From positions 1 through 64,000 of the forward strand of contig JBQLZQ010000080.1 in the NCBI GenBank assembly GCA_052168355.1: a stretch of DNA of 64,000 nt, read 5' to 3'. Positions within the stretch are counted from its first letter, which is position 1; each line of letters begins with the position of its first letter. The DNA is from JBQLZQ01 sp052168355 (GTDB lineage: Bacteria; Pseudomonadota; Alphaproteobacteria; DSM-16000; Inquilinaceae). The notes under the pieces were generated by a model. That model was given only the letters and a program-made list of their open reading frames with translations. It ran no database searches and was not told the origin of the DNA. The position numbers and the translations under genes were made by a program. Below, piece by piece: positions 8,581-16,622 of this stretch.

Positions 8581-9515
8581 GCGAGCGCGACTTCGCCGGC
8601 TACCGGGGTCGGGTACCGCGGATCCGTTGGCCGCACGATGCTCGCATTGCGGTCTCGGTGGTGGTGAACGTCGAGGAGGGAGCCGAACTCAGCCTGGGGA
8701 TGGGAGACGAGCGGAACGAGTCCATCTACGAGGCTGTCGATCTTGTCAAGGGGCATCGCGACCTCTGCATGGAAAGCCACTTCGAATACGGGCCGAGGGC
8801 AGGCTGGCCACGGATCCGCGATGCCCTTCGCGGACGGCGCATCCGCGCCACGCTGAATGCTTGCGGCCGTGCGCTGCTCCAGACGCCGTGGATTGCGGAA
8901 GAAGCGGTTGCGGATGGCCACGAGGTGGCCGCCCACGGCTGGCGGTGGGAGCGGCATGCCGGAATGGATGAGGCGCTGGAACGGGAAGCAATGGCCCGCA
9001 CCGTGGACGCGATCTTGAGAACCGCGGGGACACCGCCCCTCGGCTGGCACACGCGGTCGGCCACGTCCGTCCGCACCCGCGACCTGTTGGTCGAGCATGG
9101 CGGATTCTTGTACGACAGCAACGCCTACAACGACGATGTGCCCTACGTCGTGGACTATGCTGCCGGGCCTCACATCGTCCTGCCCTATGCCTTCGACACG
9201 AACGACATGCGCTTCTTCAACCGCGGGGGCTTCGTCTTCGCCTCGGACTTCAGCCGGTATTGCAGCGATGCGTTCGACCGGCTCTACGCGGAGGGGCGTT
9301 CGGCCCCGCGGATGCTGTCCATTGGGCTGCACACGCGCATAATCGGGCGCCCTGCACGCATCGGAGGCCTTGAGGCGCTGCTCGACTATGTGCTTGGCCA
9401 CGAGGGGGTCTGGTTCGCGACCCGCGCCGAGATCGCCCACGCCTGGCGCGGGGGACTCGGGCTCCCCGCATGGCAGCCGCGCCCCGCTTCGAAGGGGTTT
9501 TCGCGTGCATCGTGA
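8577..9515 (+). CDS. PuuE-like polysaccharide-deacetylase-fold hydrolase (first copy)
   Basis: A 312-residue NodB-fold protein that follows the allantoinase PuuE pattern: RDFAGYRGRVPRIRWP at the N-terminus, VVNVEEGAEL, HEVAAHGWRWERH, GWHTRSATSVRTRDLLVEHG and FDTNDMRFF. PuuE opens the hydantoin ring of allantoin and is reported to work without a bound metal. The start at 8577 overlaps the BtpA stop (ATGA); the frame is open further upstream but only as a shadow. A second, diverged copy follows immediately, so the two may act on different rings or form one complex. The actual substrate is unknown. Confidence 0.85.
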   Translation: MSERDFAGYRGRVPRIRWPHDARIAVSVVVNVEEGAELSLGMGDERNESIYEAVDLVKGHRDLCMESHFEYGPRAGWPRIRDALRGRRIRATLNACGRALLQTPWIAEEAVADGHEVAAHGWRWERHAGMDEALEREAMARTVDAILRTAGTPPLGWHTRSATSVRTRDLLVEHGGFLYDSNAYNDDVPYVVDYAAGPHIVLPYAFDTNDMRFFNRGGFVFASDFSRYCSDAFDRLYAEGRSAPRMLSIGLHTRIIGRPARIGGLEALLDYVLGHEGVWFATRAEIAHAWRGGLGLPAWQPRPASKGFSRAS

Positions 9516-10389
9516 CCTTGTCGGCTACGGCGGACGCTGGCCGGACATCACCTGGCCCAACGGGTCGCGGCTCGCGGTTTCGGTCGTGATCAATCTCGAA
9601 GAAGGCGCCGAACTGCAGGTCGTCGACGGCGATTCGGCAAGCGAACGGATCGGCGAAGTTGTCTCTGTCGTGCCGGAGGGGCGACCGGATCCCGGTCAGG
9701 CACAGATCTTCGCCTACGGGACGCGCGCGGGCGCCTGGCGGATGGCGGAGGCGCTGCGCCGGCACGAGATTCCGGCGACCCTTTTCGTGTGCGGCCGCGC
9801 CGCTAAGCGTGCGGCTCGCGTGCTCGCGATGCTGAGCCGGGACGGGCATGAAGCCGCCTGCCACGGATGGCTTTGGCGCCCGCACGCCATTTATGACAGC
9901 GCCGAGGCCGAAGCCACGGATCTGGACCGAGCGACCGCCGCGATCACCGCCGTGGTTGGCGAGAGACCGAGAGGTTTCTTCTGCAGGGGCGCCGAGAGCC
10001 CGTGGACCCGGCGGCTCCTCGCGGAGCGAGGCTACGTCTACACCTCGAACGGGTTCGACGACGATTTGCCCTACAACGATCCTGCCGGCGTCATCGTCGT
10101 GCCCTACGCGCTCGACACCAACGACATGAAGTTCTTTCATCCGAATGGATTCGTGCGTGCTTCCGACATGGTGGAGTACGTCGCCGACGCGCTTGACGTC
10201 CTGGAGGCGGAGGGCGGAAGGGGACTTCCCCGCCTGCTGAACATCGGGTTTCACCTCAGGATCGTCGGGCGGCCGGGCCGATTCAAAGCCTTCGATGGCA
10301 TTCTCGCCGAACTTGCCCGACGGCGGTCGAACCTCTGGATCGCGCGTCGGATCGACATCGCGCGCGCCTTCGCGGAACGCGCGGGATGA
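9505..10389 (+). CDS. PuuE-like polysaccharide-deacetylase-fold hydrolase (second copy)
   Basis: A 294-residue paralogue of the preceding gene. It keeps the N-terminal RDLVGYGGRWPDITWP, VVINLEEGAEL, HEAACHGWLWRPH, and LDTNDMKFF blocks but differs through the middle (GFFCRGAESPWTRRLLAERG replaces the first copy's ring-binding text). The start is taken as GTG 9505, giving an 11-base overlap with the first copy and aligning the N-termini. It ends in an ATGA overlap with the next gene. The family acts on cyclic amides such as allantoin; tandem retention of two diverged copies is unusual. Confidence 0.83.
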   Translation: MHRDLVGYGGRWPDITWPNGSRLAVSVVINLEEGAELQVVDGDSASERIGEVVSVVPEGRPDPGQAQIFAYGTRAGAWRMAEALRRHEIPATLFVCGRAAKRAARVLAMLSRDGHEAACHGWLWRPHAIYDSAEAEATDLDRATAAITAVVGERPRGFFCRGAESPWTRRLLAERGYVYTSNGFDDDLPYNDPAGVIVVPYALDTNDMKFFHPNGFVRASDMVEYVADALDVLEAEGGRGLPRLLNIGFHLRIVGRPGRFKAFDGILAELARRRSNLWIARRIDIARAFAERAG

Positions 10390-11036
10390 GGCTGATTCTC
10401 GTCAATCCGAACACCAGCGCCGGCACCACCATGGCGATGCTTTCGATTGCCCGAGACGCCGCGACCGCTGGTGTCTTGCTGATCGGCCGCACAGCGCCCT
10501 TCGGCGCGCCGCTGATCACGGATCCGGCGGCGCTGGACACCGCGGCGAAGGCCGTCGTCGCAATGGCTCCCGAGCTCTCGGGCGCAGACGGCGTCATTCT
10601 CGCCGCGTTCGGCGATCCCGGCCGAGACGAGCTGCAGGCAACGCTCGACTGCCCGGTCACCGGCATCGCCGAAGCCGGAATGGCGGAAGCCGCCGCAGGA
10701 CGGCGGCGTTTCGCCGTCGTGACCACGACGCCGGATCTCGTCGGGCGGATCGCGGCGACCGCGGCGCGGCATCGGCACCATCGCTTCGCCGGAACCTGGA
10801 TTGCCGCGGGAGACCCGGAGGCCGTCATGGCCGATGCGGATGGCCTTGTGGAGGCCCTGGCGGAGGCGTGCGGCCGGGCGATCTCGGAAGGCGGCGCCGA
10901 GGCCATCGTCATCGGCGGAGGCCCGCTGGCTTCGGCGGCGCGGGCGCTCGCCGGGCAGCTTCCGGTGCCGCTCGTGGAGCCGGTCCCCGCCGCCGTGCGC
11001 CTGGCTCTCGCCCGCTGTCGAAAGCAAGCATCGTGA
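10386..11036 (+). CDS. Asp/Glu/hydantoin racemase-fold protein lacking catalytic cysteines
   Basis: A 216-residue protein that matches hydantoin racemases from its first residues (MRLILVNPNTSAGTT) through VTGIAEAGM and AVVTTT. The family uses two cysteines, one in the ACFGDPG block and one in the LGCAG block. Here these read AAFGDPG (Ala74) and IGGGPLAS (Gly178), so both are gone, although the rest of the fold is well kept. It cannot racemise by the usual two-base mechanism; it may be a lyase, a decarboxylase-like enzyme, or a binding protein. It sits in the coupled operon between a ring hydrolase and an amidohydrolase. Confidence 0.82.
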   Translation: MRLILVNPNTSAGTTMAMLSIARDAATAGVLLIGRTAPFGAPLITDPAALDTAAKAVVAMAPELSGADGVILAAFGDPGRDELQATLDCPVTGIAEAGMAEAAAGRRRFAVVTTTPDLVGRIAATAARHRHHRFAGTWIAAGDPEAVMADADGLVEALAEACGRAISEGGAEAIVIGGGPLASAARALAGQLPVPLVEPVPAAVRLALARCRKQAS

Positions 11037-12544
11037 CGCGGAAGCTCGTCGTTGCCGACCACGTGCTGACGGGTTTCGACCCGGAAGGGGAGCCAGTCAT
11101 TCTTCCCGACTCGGCGGTGCTGGTCGAGGGGGACGCCATCCACGACGTGGGTCCGACGGACGCGCTCCGACGGCAATATCCCGAGGCGGAGGAAATCGGC
11201 GGCCGCGGAAAGGTGGCCATCCCCGGGCTGGTCAACGCGCATCACCACGTCGGACTGACGCCCTTCCAGCTTGGGGCGAGGGACCAGCCGCTGGAACTGT
11301 GGTTCCCTGAGCGGCTGGTGATGGCGGACATCGACCCGAGGCTCGACACGCTTTACTCCGCCTTCGAGATGGTCGCCTCGGGCGTGACGACCGTGCAGCA
11401 CCTGCACAGCCGCGCGCCGGGGAACCTCGAGGATGTGCTCCGGCGCGCCGACGCGATCCTCGGGGCCTACGTCGAACTCGGGATGCGCGCGTCCTACTCC
11501 TTGGCGCTCCGGGATCAGAACCGGATGATCTACGCGTCCGACGCGGCCTTCCTTGAGATGCTGCCGCAGGAACTGCGGGCTCCCGCAGCGGAGTACCTCG
11601 GCGCATTCGCCCTGCCTCTGTCGGACCAAATCGCCGTCTTCCATGACCTTCGGGCGCGATGGGAGAAGGCGCCGCTTGCCGCCATTCAGATCGCACCGTC
11701 GAATCTGCACTGGCTGTCGGACGGGGCGTTGGAAAGCGCGGCCCAACTGGCCGCGGAAACCGGCGCCCCGATGCACATGCATCTCTTGGAGACGCCATAC
11801 CAGAAGGAGTACGCCCGGCGCAGGACCGGTGGCTCGGCGATGGAGTACATTGACCGGTTCGGACTGCTCGGACCGCAGATCACGATCGGCCACGGCGTCT
11901 GGATGACGAAAGACGACCTGGCGCTGCTGAAGGAACGCGGAGCCTGCCTCTGCCACAACTGCTCGTCCAACCTAAGGCTGAAGAGCGGGACGCTCGACTT
12001 GAATGCAGCGCTCGCTTCGGGCGTTACGGTGGCGCTGGGCATCGACGAAGCCGGCCTCAACGACGACCGCGACATGCTGCAGGAAATGCGCCTCGCCCTG
12101 ACGCTCCACCGCCCGCCGGGGCACGACGCGCCGTGCCCCTCGGCCGCGCAGGCGCTGCGGATGGCGACAGAGCACGGCGCCGCCACGACGCCCTTCGCCG
12201 GCCGCATCGGACGCCTTGCACCGGGCCTGCTCGCGGATATCGTCGTGCTCGACTGGAGGCGCGTGACCTGGCCTTGGCAGGATCCGTCCATGTCGCTGCT
12301 GGACGTGCTGGTGCGTCGGGCCAAGGCAGGTGCTGTGGAAACGGTTGTGGTCGGCGGCCGGGTGATTTATCGCGACGGCGAGTTCATGAACGTCGATCGG
12401 GGATCCACCCTGGCAGAGATCGCCGGTTCTCTCGACCGCTCGCTCAGAGAGGATGGTCCGGCGCGCCGGGCGCTCGCGGAATCGCTCCTCGAACCCGTGA
12501 AGGATTTCTACGCCGGCTGGTACTGTCAGAGCAAACGACCTTGA
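11033..12544 (+). CDS. amidohydrolase, TRZ/ATZ (8-oxoguanine deaminase-like) family
   Basis: A 503-residue metal-dependent hydrolase. The first metal motif is VNAHHHVG (His70 and His72), followed by the MHMHLLE strand, TIGHGVWMT, and the metal Asp in LGIDEAGLNDDRDM. The overall plan (composite N-terminal beta domain, barrel, RIGRLAPGLLADIVVLDW tail) fits deaminases of aromatic or cyclic N-heterocycles such as 8-oxoguanine and s-triazines. Its GTG at 11033 overlaps the racemase-like stop (GTGA); a frame open from 10295 is a shadow. It is the last gene of the seven-gene operon. Confidence 0.88.
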   Translation: MTRKLVVADHVLTGFDPEGEPVILPDSAVLVEGDAIHDVGPTDALRRQYPEAEEIGGRGKVAIPGLVNAHHHVGLTPFQLGARDQPLELWFPERLVMADIDPRLDTLYSAFEMVASGVTTVQHLHSRAPGNLEDVLRRADAILGAYVELGMRASYSLALRDQNRMIYASDAAFLEMLPQELRAPAAEYLGAFALPLSDQIAVFHDLRARWEKAPLAAIQIAPSNLHWLSDGALESAAQLAAETGAPMHMHLLETPYQKEYARRRTGGSAMEYIDRFGLLGPQITIGHGVWMTKDDLALLKERGACLCHNCSSNLRLKSGTLDLNAALASGVTVALGIDEAGLNDDRDMLQEMRLALTLHRPPGHDAPCPSAAQALRMATEHGAATTPFAGRIGRLAPGLLADIVVLDWRRVTWPWQDPSMSLLDVLVRRAKAGAVETVVVGGRVIYRDGEFMNVDRGSTLAEIAGSLDRSLREDGPARRALAESLLEPVKDFYAGWYCQSKRP

Positions 12545-12622
12545 AGTGGGGAGAGCGGTTATCTAGTGCGAACCTCGTGGGGTTGGCCGGAGGCTGATTT
12601 GTCTTTAAGTCCGACTCGAAGT

Positions 12623-12975
12623 TCATGCCGGCCGGGCCACGCGTCGGGTGAGCAGCATAGCGAGACCTGGAAGCCGACTTGGTCGGTGATCTTCTTGGAC
12701 AGTTCGATGGCGATGCAGGTGGCGTCCTTGACCCGCTGGACTCCATGGGCGCTGTCGGCGAAGGCGAGTTCGATGAAGGGGAACGAGCGTCGCGAGGCCC
12801 GCGGCAGGGGGACGGCCCCATCACGATCCTGGACATTGGCCGGGTGGACGTGGATGACCAGTGCGCGTCCGTCGGTGTCGACCTTGGCGTGGCGCCTGCG
12901 GCCTTTGATCTTCTTCGCGCCGTCATAGCCTCTGGGACCGCCGGCCTCGACGGGCTCACGCCGAACGAGTTTGCA
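12623..12975 (-). pseudogene. IS5-family (IS427-like) transposase, truncated and internally deleted
   Basis: In one minus-strand frame I read GGPRGYDGAKKIKGRRRHA, KVDTDGRALVIHVHPANVQD and RDGAVPLPRASRRSFPFIE, the hallmark middle of IS427-group IS5 transposases. The frame runs to TDQVGF and is then lost; the expected C-terminus (LAMLLTRRVARPA, stop) appears in a different frame about 40 bases later, so the catalytic-glutamate region between has been deleted. The N-terminal half is absent. Confidence 0.75.
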
Positions 12976-12996
12976 AGCCGGTCCAAGAGGTCCATA

Positions 12997-13039
12997 CCGG
13001 AGACATGGGTGACAGCTTGTACCTAAGACATGGGTGACA
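12997..13039. repeat. IS481-type terminal sequence, repeated 14-mer
   Basis: AGACATGGGTGACA occurs at 13001-13014 and again at 13026-13039. The form TGTCACCCATGTCTCCGG (minus strand) resembles the terminal inverted repeat of IS481-family elements, and the second copy falls at the end of the transposase frame. It marks one end of the IS481 relic, abutting the IS5 relic. Confidence 0.55.
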
Positions 13040-13170
13040 CGCTCGAGCCGAACGGCGTGTCGATTGTTTGCGGGGTTTTCTGTTGCAGATCGATGTATCC
13101 CAGATCGTAGGTTATGAAGGTGACGAGCCAGATGCCGTCATCGACCTCCCTTATGCCGAGTTTCTGGCCG
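13023..13170 (-). pseudogene. IS481-family transposase, C-terminal remnant
   Basis: The minus strand encodes AGQKLGIREVDDGIWLVTF, then ITYDLGYIDLQQKT and TPFGSSVSPMS followed by a TAG stop at 13023-13025. This is the usual tail of IS481-type transposases. About 48 codons remain; upstream the reading passes into unrelated sequence, so the element is a deletion remnant. Confidence 0.7.
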
Positions 13171-13179
13171 GCGAGGACT

Positions 13180-13290
13180 GTGGAGATATGGACCCTTGAA
13201 ACCGGACTCGGTGTAGAGGATCGCTCCCGCCTCGTCGGGTGAAAGCCCCAGGTCTCGGATCATGAAGATCACGATCCCGGGGGTCGAGGC
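13180..13290 (-). pseudogene. possible major facilitator superfamily fragment
   Basis: A short minus-strand stretch reads PGIVIFMIRDLGLSPDEAGA, which resembles the loop between two helices in MFS drug or sugar transporters. It is joined directly to the IS481 tail and no further transporter sequence follows on either side. The fragment is too short for a firm call. Confidence 0.3.
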
Positions 13291-13393
13291 CGCCGCAGCG
13301 CGTCCCCATCGGCAACCCGGCGAGCGCGTGATCGACGCCCATCTCGGCAACGGCTCCAGCCCCAGGTCACGGCAGCCCGGGGCCATCTCCGGA

Positions 13394-14524
13394 TCAAGCG
13401 TCTGGTGCCTCGGTGCCGTTCCACTCCATGACCAGGTCAGGCGCGCGAGAGCCCTGGACCTCGATGGCGCGGACGGCATCGTTCAACTCCGCCAATTCTT
13501 CTTCGGTGAAGCTGACCCGCGCGGCGCCGATATTCTGGCGCAGATGCGGCACTTGCGTGGTGCCCGGGATCGGCACGACGTCCGGGCCCTGCGCCAGAAG
13601 CCAAGCGAGCGCGATCTGCCCCGGTGCCGCGGCCTTCCGCTCGGCCCAGTCCTGCGCCAGCGCCACCAGTGCGAGGTTCGCCTCGCGGTTTTCGGGATCC
13701 ATGCGCGTCGTCAGCGCACGGAAGTCGGTCGGCGCGAAGGTCGTTTCCATGTCGATGGCCCCCGTGAGGAAGCCGTAGCCCAAGGGCGAAAACGGTACGA
13801 AGCCAACGCCAAGTTCCCGGCAGATCGGCAGCACATCGGCCTCCGGGCCCCGGTAGAGCATCGAATACTCGTTCTGCACCGCCGTGACAGGCAAGACCTC
13901 ATGCGCCCGCCGCAGGGTATTGGGCCCCATCTCCGACAGGCCCCAATGCAGGACCTTGCCCTCGTCCATCAGCTCGCGGACCGTGCCGGCCACGTCCTCA
14001 ATCGGCACGTTCGGGTCGACGCGGTGCTGGTAGAGCAGGTCGACGCGATCCGTGCGCAGGCGTTGGAGCGAGCCTTCGACCGCCCGGCGGATGCGGGGCG
14101 GGTCGCTGACGACGCCGACGCGGTTCTCGCCAGTCTCGGGGTCGACGTCGAAACCGAACTTGGTGGTGATCTGTATCTCGTTGCGGAAGCTCTCCATCGC
14201 CTCGCCCAAGATCTCCTCGCAATGAAAGGGGCCGTAGACCTCGGCACAGTCGAAGAAGGTCACGCCCTCGTCGAAGGCCGTGCGGATGAGCGCCAGCATG
14301 TCGTCGCGGTGCGGTATGATGGAGTGAAAGGTGCGATGCATGTTCTGCACGCCGAGCCCGATCTCGGAGACTTCCAGTTCGCCGAGCATGCGGCGGCCGG
14401 GCGCGGGCGTTGCGGTTTGAGCCGACGCACGCGTCGCGCCGAGTGCCGCAGCGGCGGCCGCGACGGGCATTCCGGCGAACATAGCGCGGCGAAGAGGGTC
14501 GATTGCGTCAGTGTCGTTCGTCAT
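13394..14524 (-). CDS. aldo/keto reductase with twin-arginine-type leader
   Basis: A 376-residue NADP-dependent aldo/keto reductase. The barrel starts after about 42 residues with LGELEVSEIGLGVQNM; catalytic residues are visible as Asp/Tyr in FFDCAEVYG, Lys in ITTKFGF and His in LYQHRVDP, with the C-terminal cofactor motif PIPGTTQVPHLRQN. The leader DPLRRAMFAGMPVAAAAAAL ending in RASAQT looks like a Tat signal, so the enzyme may be exported or be one of the leader-bearing AKRs often found next to genes of defence or detoxification. It stands alone between IS relics and an SDR tail. Confidence 0.88.
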   Translation of the reverse strand: MTNDTDAIDPLRRAMFAGMPVAAAAAALGATRASAQTATPAPGRRMLGELEVSEIGLGVQNMHRTFHSIIPHRDDMLALIRTAFDEGVTFFDCAEVYGPFHCEEILGEAMESFRNEIQITTKFGFDVDPETGENRVGVVSDPPRIRRAVEGSLQRLRTDRVDLLYQHRVDPNVPIEDVAGTVRELMDEGKVLHWGLSEMGPNTLRRAHEVLPVTAVQNEYSMLYRGPEADVLPICRELGVGFVPFSPLGYGFLTGAIDMETTFAPTDFRALTTRMDPENREANLALVALAQDWAERKAAAPGQIALAWLLAQGPDVVPIPGTTQVPHLRQNIGAARVSFTEEELAELNDAVRAIEVQGSRAPDLVMEWNGTEAPDA

Positions 14525-14548
14525 GATCCCTAATCCTTTCTCAATTCA

Positions 14549-14640
14549 CTAGGGGAGAGATTTGCCATCGCGGAAGACGCCGCCGGTCGGGCCGTCCGTG
14601 TCGAGGGTCGCCGCCCAGACCACGCGCCATTTGGGTCTTC
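14549..14640 (-). pseudogene. short-chain dehydrogenase, C-terminal remnant
   Basis: The minus strand reads VVWAATLDTDGPTGGVFRDG and then KSLP before a stop at 14549. WAATL and GPTGGFFRDGK are the usual last segment of one SDR subgroup. Upstream text no longer resembles an SDR, so only the tail survives. It sits just upstream of the aldo/keto reductase, filling the 295-base gap to the MscS gene. Confidence 0.5.
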
Positions 14641-14819
14641 CTTTGGCCGTCGATTCGCCGGGCTTGCCTTTCGGGCCGGACCGGCGAGCGGTGCTGTGGC
14701 GTTCGTCCAGACGCACCACCATCGGAGGCGCATTACCGTCGCCACAGTGTGTTGGCTGTCCGACGGGGATAGACGGGACCGCGCCGACCGCGTGAAACCA
14801 GCGCGTGGTTCGACGCAGG

Positions 14820-16622
14820 TCATCGTCCATTCACCGCAGCGCCGCGCGGAGGATAGTCAATGGACCGGCGAAGCTCATCAATCCGGTCCTGGCGAAAACG
14901 CGGGATCTGGAGCTCACCATCGTCGGTCCATTTTCGGACGATTGACTCGGCGTGTGTCGTCTTTTGACCGTTGAGTCCCTGGTCCCGGCCGAGGTAGAGC
15001 GTCTGGGAGGGAAAGGCGAAACCGGTCCCGCTGCGCGCGACGACATCCATGCACCGGAGCATGAGGTCTTCCTGAATTTCGAGGAAGTCGTTGTAGTCGA
15101 CGGCGTAGACGTAGGCGAAAATCTCGATGTCGAGCGAGTAGGCATTAAAGGTGACGAAGCGAACGCGTGCCGGGTCCGGGTCGACTTTCGGATGCGCGTA
15201 GAGGACGGATCGGAGTTCCTGGAGGAGGAACCGGATCTGGTCGGGGCTGGTCTCATAGCGAAGGCCCAGCGTGTGGTGGAACCAGAAGCGATCGCGGCGG
15301 GAGTAATTCTCCAGCTGCAAAGATGAGAATTCGCCGTTGGGAACCGTCACGACCGTCCGGTCGAGTGTGCGAACGCGGGTCGAGCGGATGCCGATTTCCT
15401 CGATCGTACCGAGCGTGTCGCCGAAGCGGCAGAAGTCGCCGACGCGGACCGGCCGGTCGGCGATCAGGGTCATGCTGCCGATCAGGTTCTCGAAGAGTTT
15501 TTGAGCGCCGAGCGCGATCGCCAGACCGCCGATGCCGAGCGCGGCGAGGCCGGCAGTCACGTCCACACCGAGAGCCCGCAGGCTAAAAACAAAGAAAAAG
15601 GCTGCGATCAGGCCCTTGCCGACCCGCGAGGCAAAGCTGACGGTCGAGTAGGCGGTGAGTTGGCCGCGGCGCGACATCCGGTCGAGCGTCGCGCCGGCAA
15701 CCGCATCGGTCATCCGCCAGAGCAGCCAGGCCGCCGCGAGCCAACCCGCAAGCTCGACAATCCAGATGAGCTGGTAGCGGGCAACGACGGAGACACCGAG
15801 ATGGCCGACGCCGAGGCTGAAGATGATCGCCGCCAGAAAGAGCCGCAGGGGCGGTTCGGAGGCCTCGACGAACCGGGACAAGCGGTTCGGACCGGTTTTT
15901 CCGCGCACGAGCCGCACGGCGCTCCGCCGTAGCCACGTCGCAGCCCAGGCAAGACCATAGCTGAGTGCGCCGAAAGCGATGAGCACAAGCCAATGGGTGG
16001 TCGGGACGCCCATGATCGGAGGTCCCGCCGGCAGCCGGTCCAGCGCGGGTATCGACGCGATCGGATCGTCGGCGGCAAGGTCCAGCAGGGGAAGCTGACC
16101 GAGCGTTTCCCTGGACACCAGCCAGACCGTCGAACCCGTTCGCTCGACCCGCCGGGCGAGCAGGTCGGTCGCGCCGGACTCCGTACGAATGCTGCCGAAG
16201 ACTTCCGTGTCCGGCGGCAGGCCGTCGTCCTGTCGCCCGCCGGGTTCGCCGCTGAGATTGACAGGCGACGTGATCGAGCCGCTGCGATCGAGGATCTCCT
16301 GGAGCTGTCTCGCGAGGCGACGTCCGTCCCACTCGAGGAACACGGCGCGATCGGCCTCGGCATCGGTTTCGAGAAATCGAGCCGCCCGCGCGAAGTCCCG
16401 GTCGCCAAGGGCGGCCATGAGCCCGGCCACGAGGCCCCGCGGCGTATCACGTCCCAACGGATCAGTTACCGGGTCGATTGATGCCGCGTCCGCCTTTTGG
16501 TCCGCACCGGATTGCTCCGTTGCGATCGGCCCGGGCTGAGCGGCGCCGGTGTCGATGGGCGCGACGCACAGAGCAAGGACGACGACGAGCGATCTCAGAA
16601 GAGGGTTGATAGCGACGATCAT
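14820..16622 (-). CDS. MscS-family mechanosensitive channel with periplasmic N-terminal region
   Basis: A 600-residue channel, much longer than E. coli MscS (286). It begins with a signal-like segment ending GAAQPG, followed by a periplasmic region of about 200 residues, then four or five membrane spans and the conserved pore helix and beta domain: LGIGGLAIALGAQKLFENLI, DRPVRVGDFC, IEEIGIRSTRVRTLDRT, VPNGEFSS. The ATG at 16622 overlaps the RND stop (ATGA); the frame open to 18203 is a shadow of the RND gene. Co-translation with an efflux pump is odd and may couple osmotic relief to envelope stress. It closes the operon. Confidence 0.9.
   Translation of the reverse strand: MIVAINPLLRSLVVVLALCVAPIDTGAAQPGPIATEQSGADQKADAASIDPVTDPLGRDTPRGLVAGLMAALGDRDFARAARFLETDAEADRAVFLEWDGRRLARQLQEILDRSGSITSPVNLSGEPGGRQDDGLPPDTEVFGSIRTESGATDLLARRVERTGSTVWLVSRETLGQLPLLDLAADDPIASIPALDRLPAGPPIMGVPTTHWLVLIAFGALSYGLAWAATWLRRSAVRLVRGKTGPNRLSRFVEASEPPLRLFLAAIIFSLGVGHLGVSVVARYQLIWIVELAGWLAAAWLLWRMTDAVAGATLDRMSRRGQLTAYSTVSFASRVGKGLIAAFFFVFSLRALGVDVTAGLAALGIGGLAIALGAQKLFENLIGSMTLIADRPVRVGDFCRFGDTLGTIEEIGIRSTRVRTLDRTVVTVPNGEFSSLQLENYSRRDRFWFHHTLGLRYETSPDQIRFLLQELRSVLYAHPKVDPDPARVRFVTFNAYSLDIEIFAYVYAVDYNDFLEIQEDLMLRCMDVVARSGTGFAFPSQTLYLGRDQGLNGQKTTHAESIVRKWTDDGELQIPRFRQDRIDELRRSIDYPPRGAAVNGR

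Larger units (their letters stand above)
12545..13393. other. IS graveyard between the amidohydrolase and aldo/keto reductase
   Basis: No intact gene lies in this 850-base stretch. It holds fragments of an IS5-type transposase, an IS481-type transposase with its terminal repeat, and a short major-facilitator-like piece, all reading on the minus strand and all broken. These are listed separately. The stretch probably marks where the catabolic operon was joined to different DNA. Confidence 0.7.

Noticed and set aside
10295..12544. An apparent 749-residue amidohydrolase with a long N-terminal extension
   Set aside because: The extension is a shadow of the deacetylase and racemase-like genes; the coupled GTG at 11033 gives the family's normal length.
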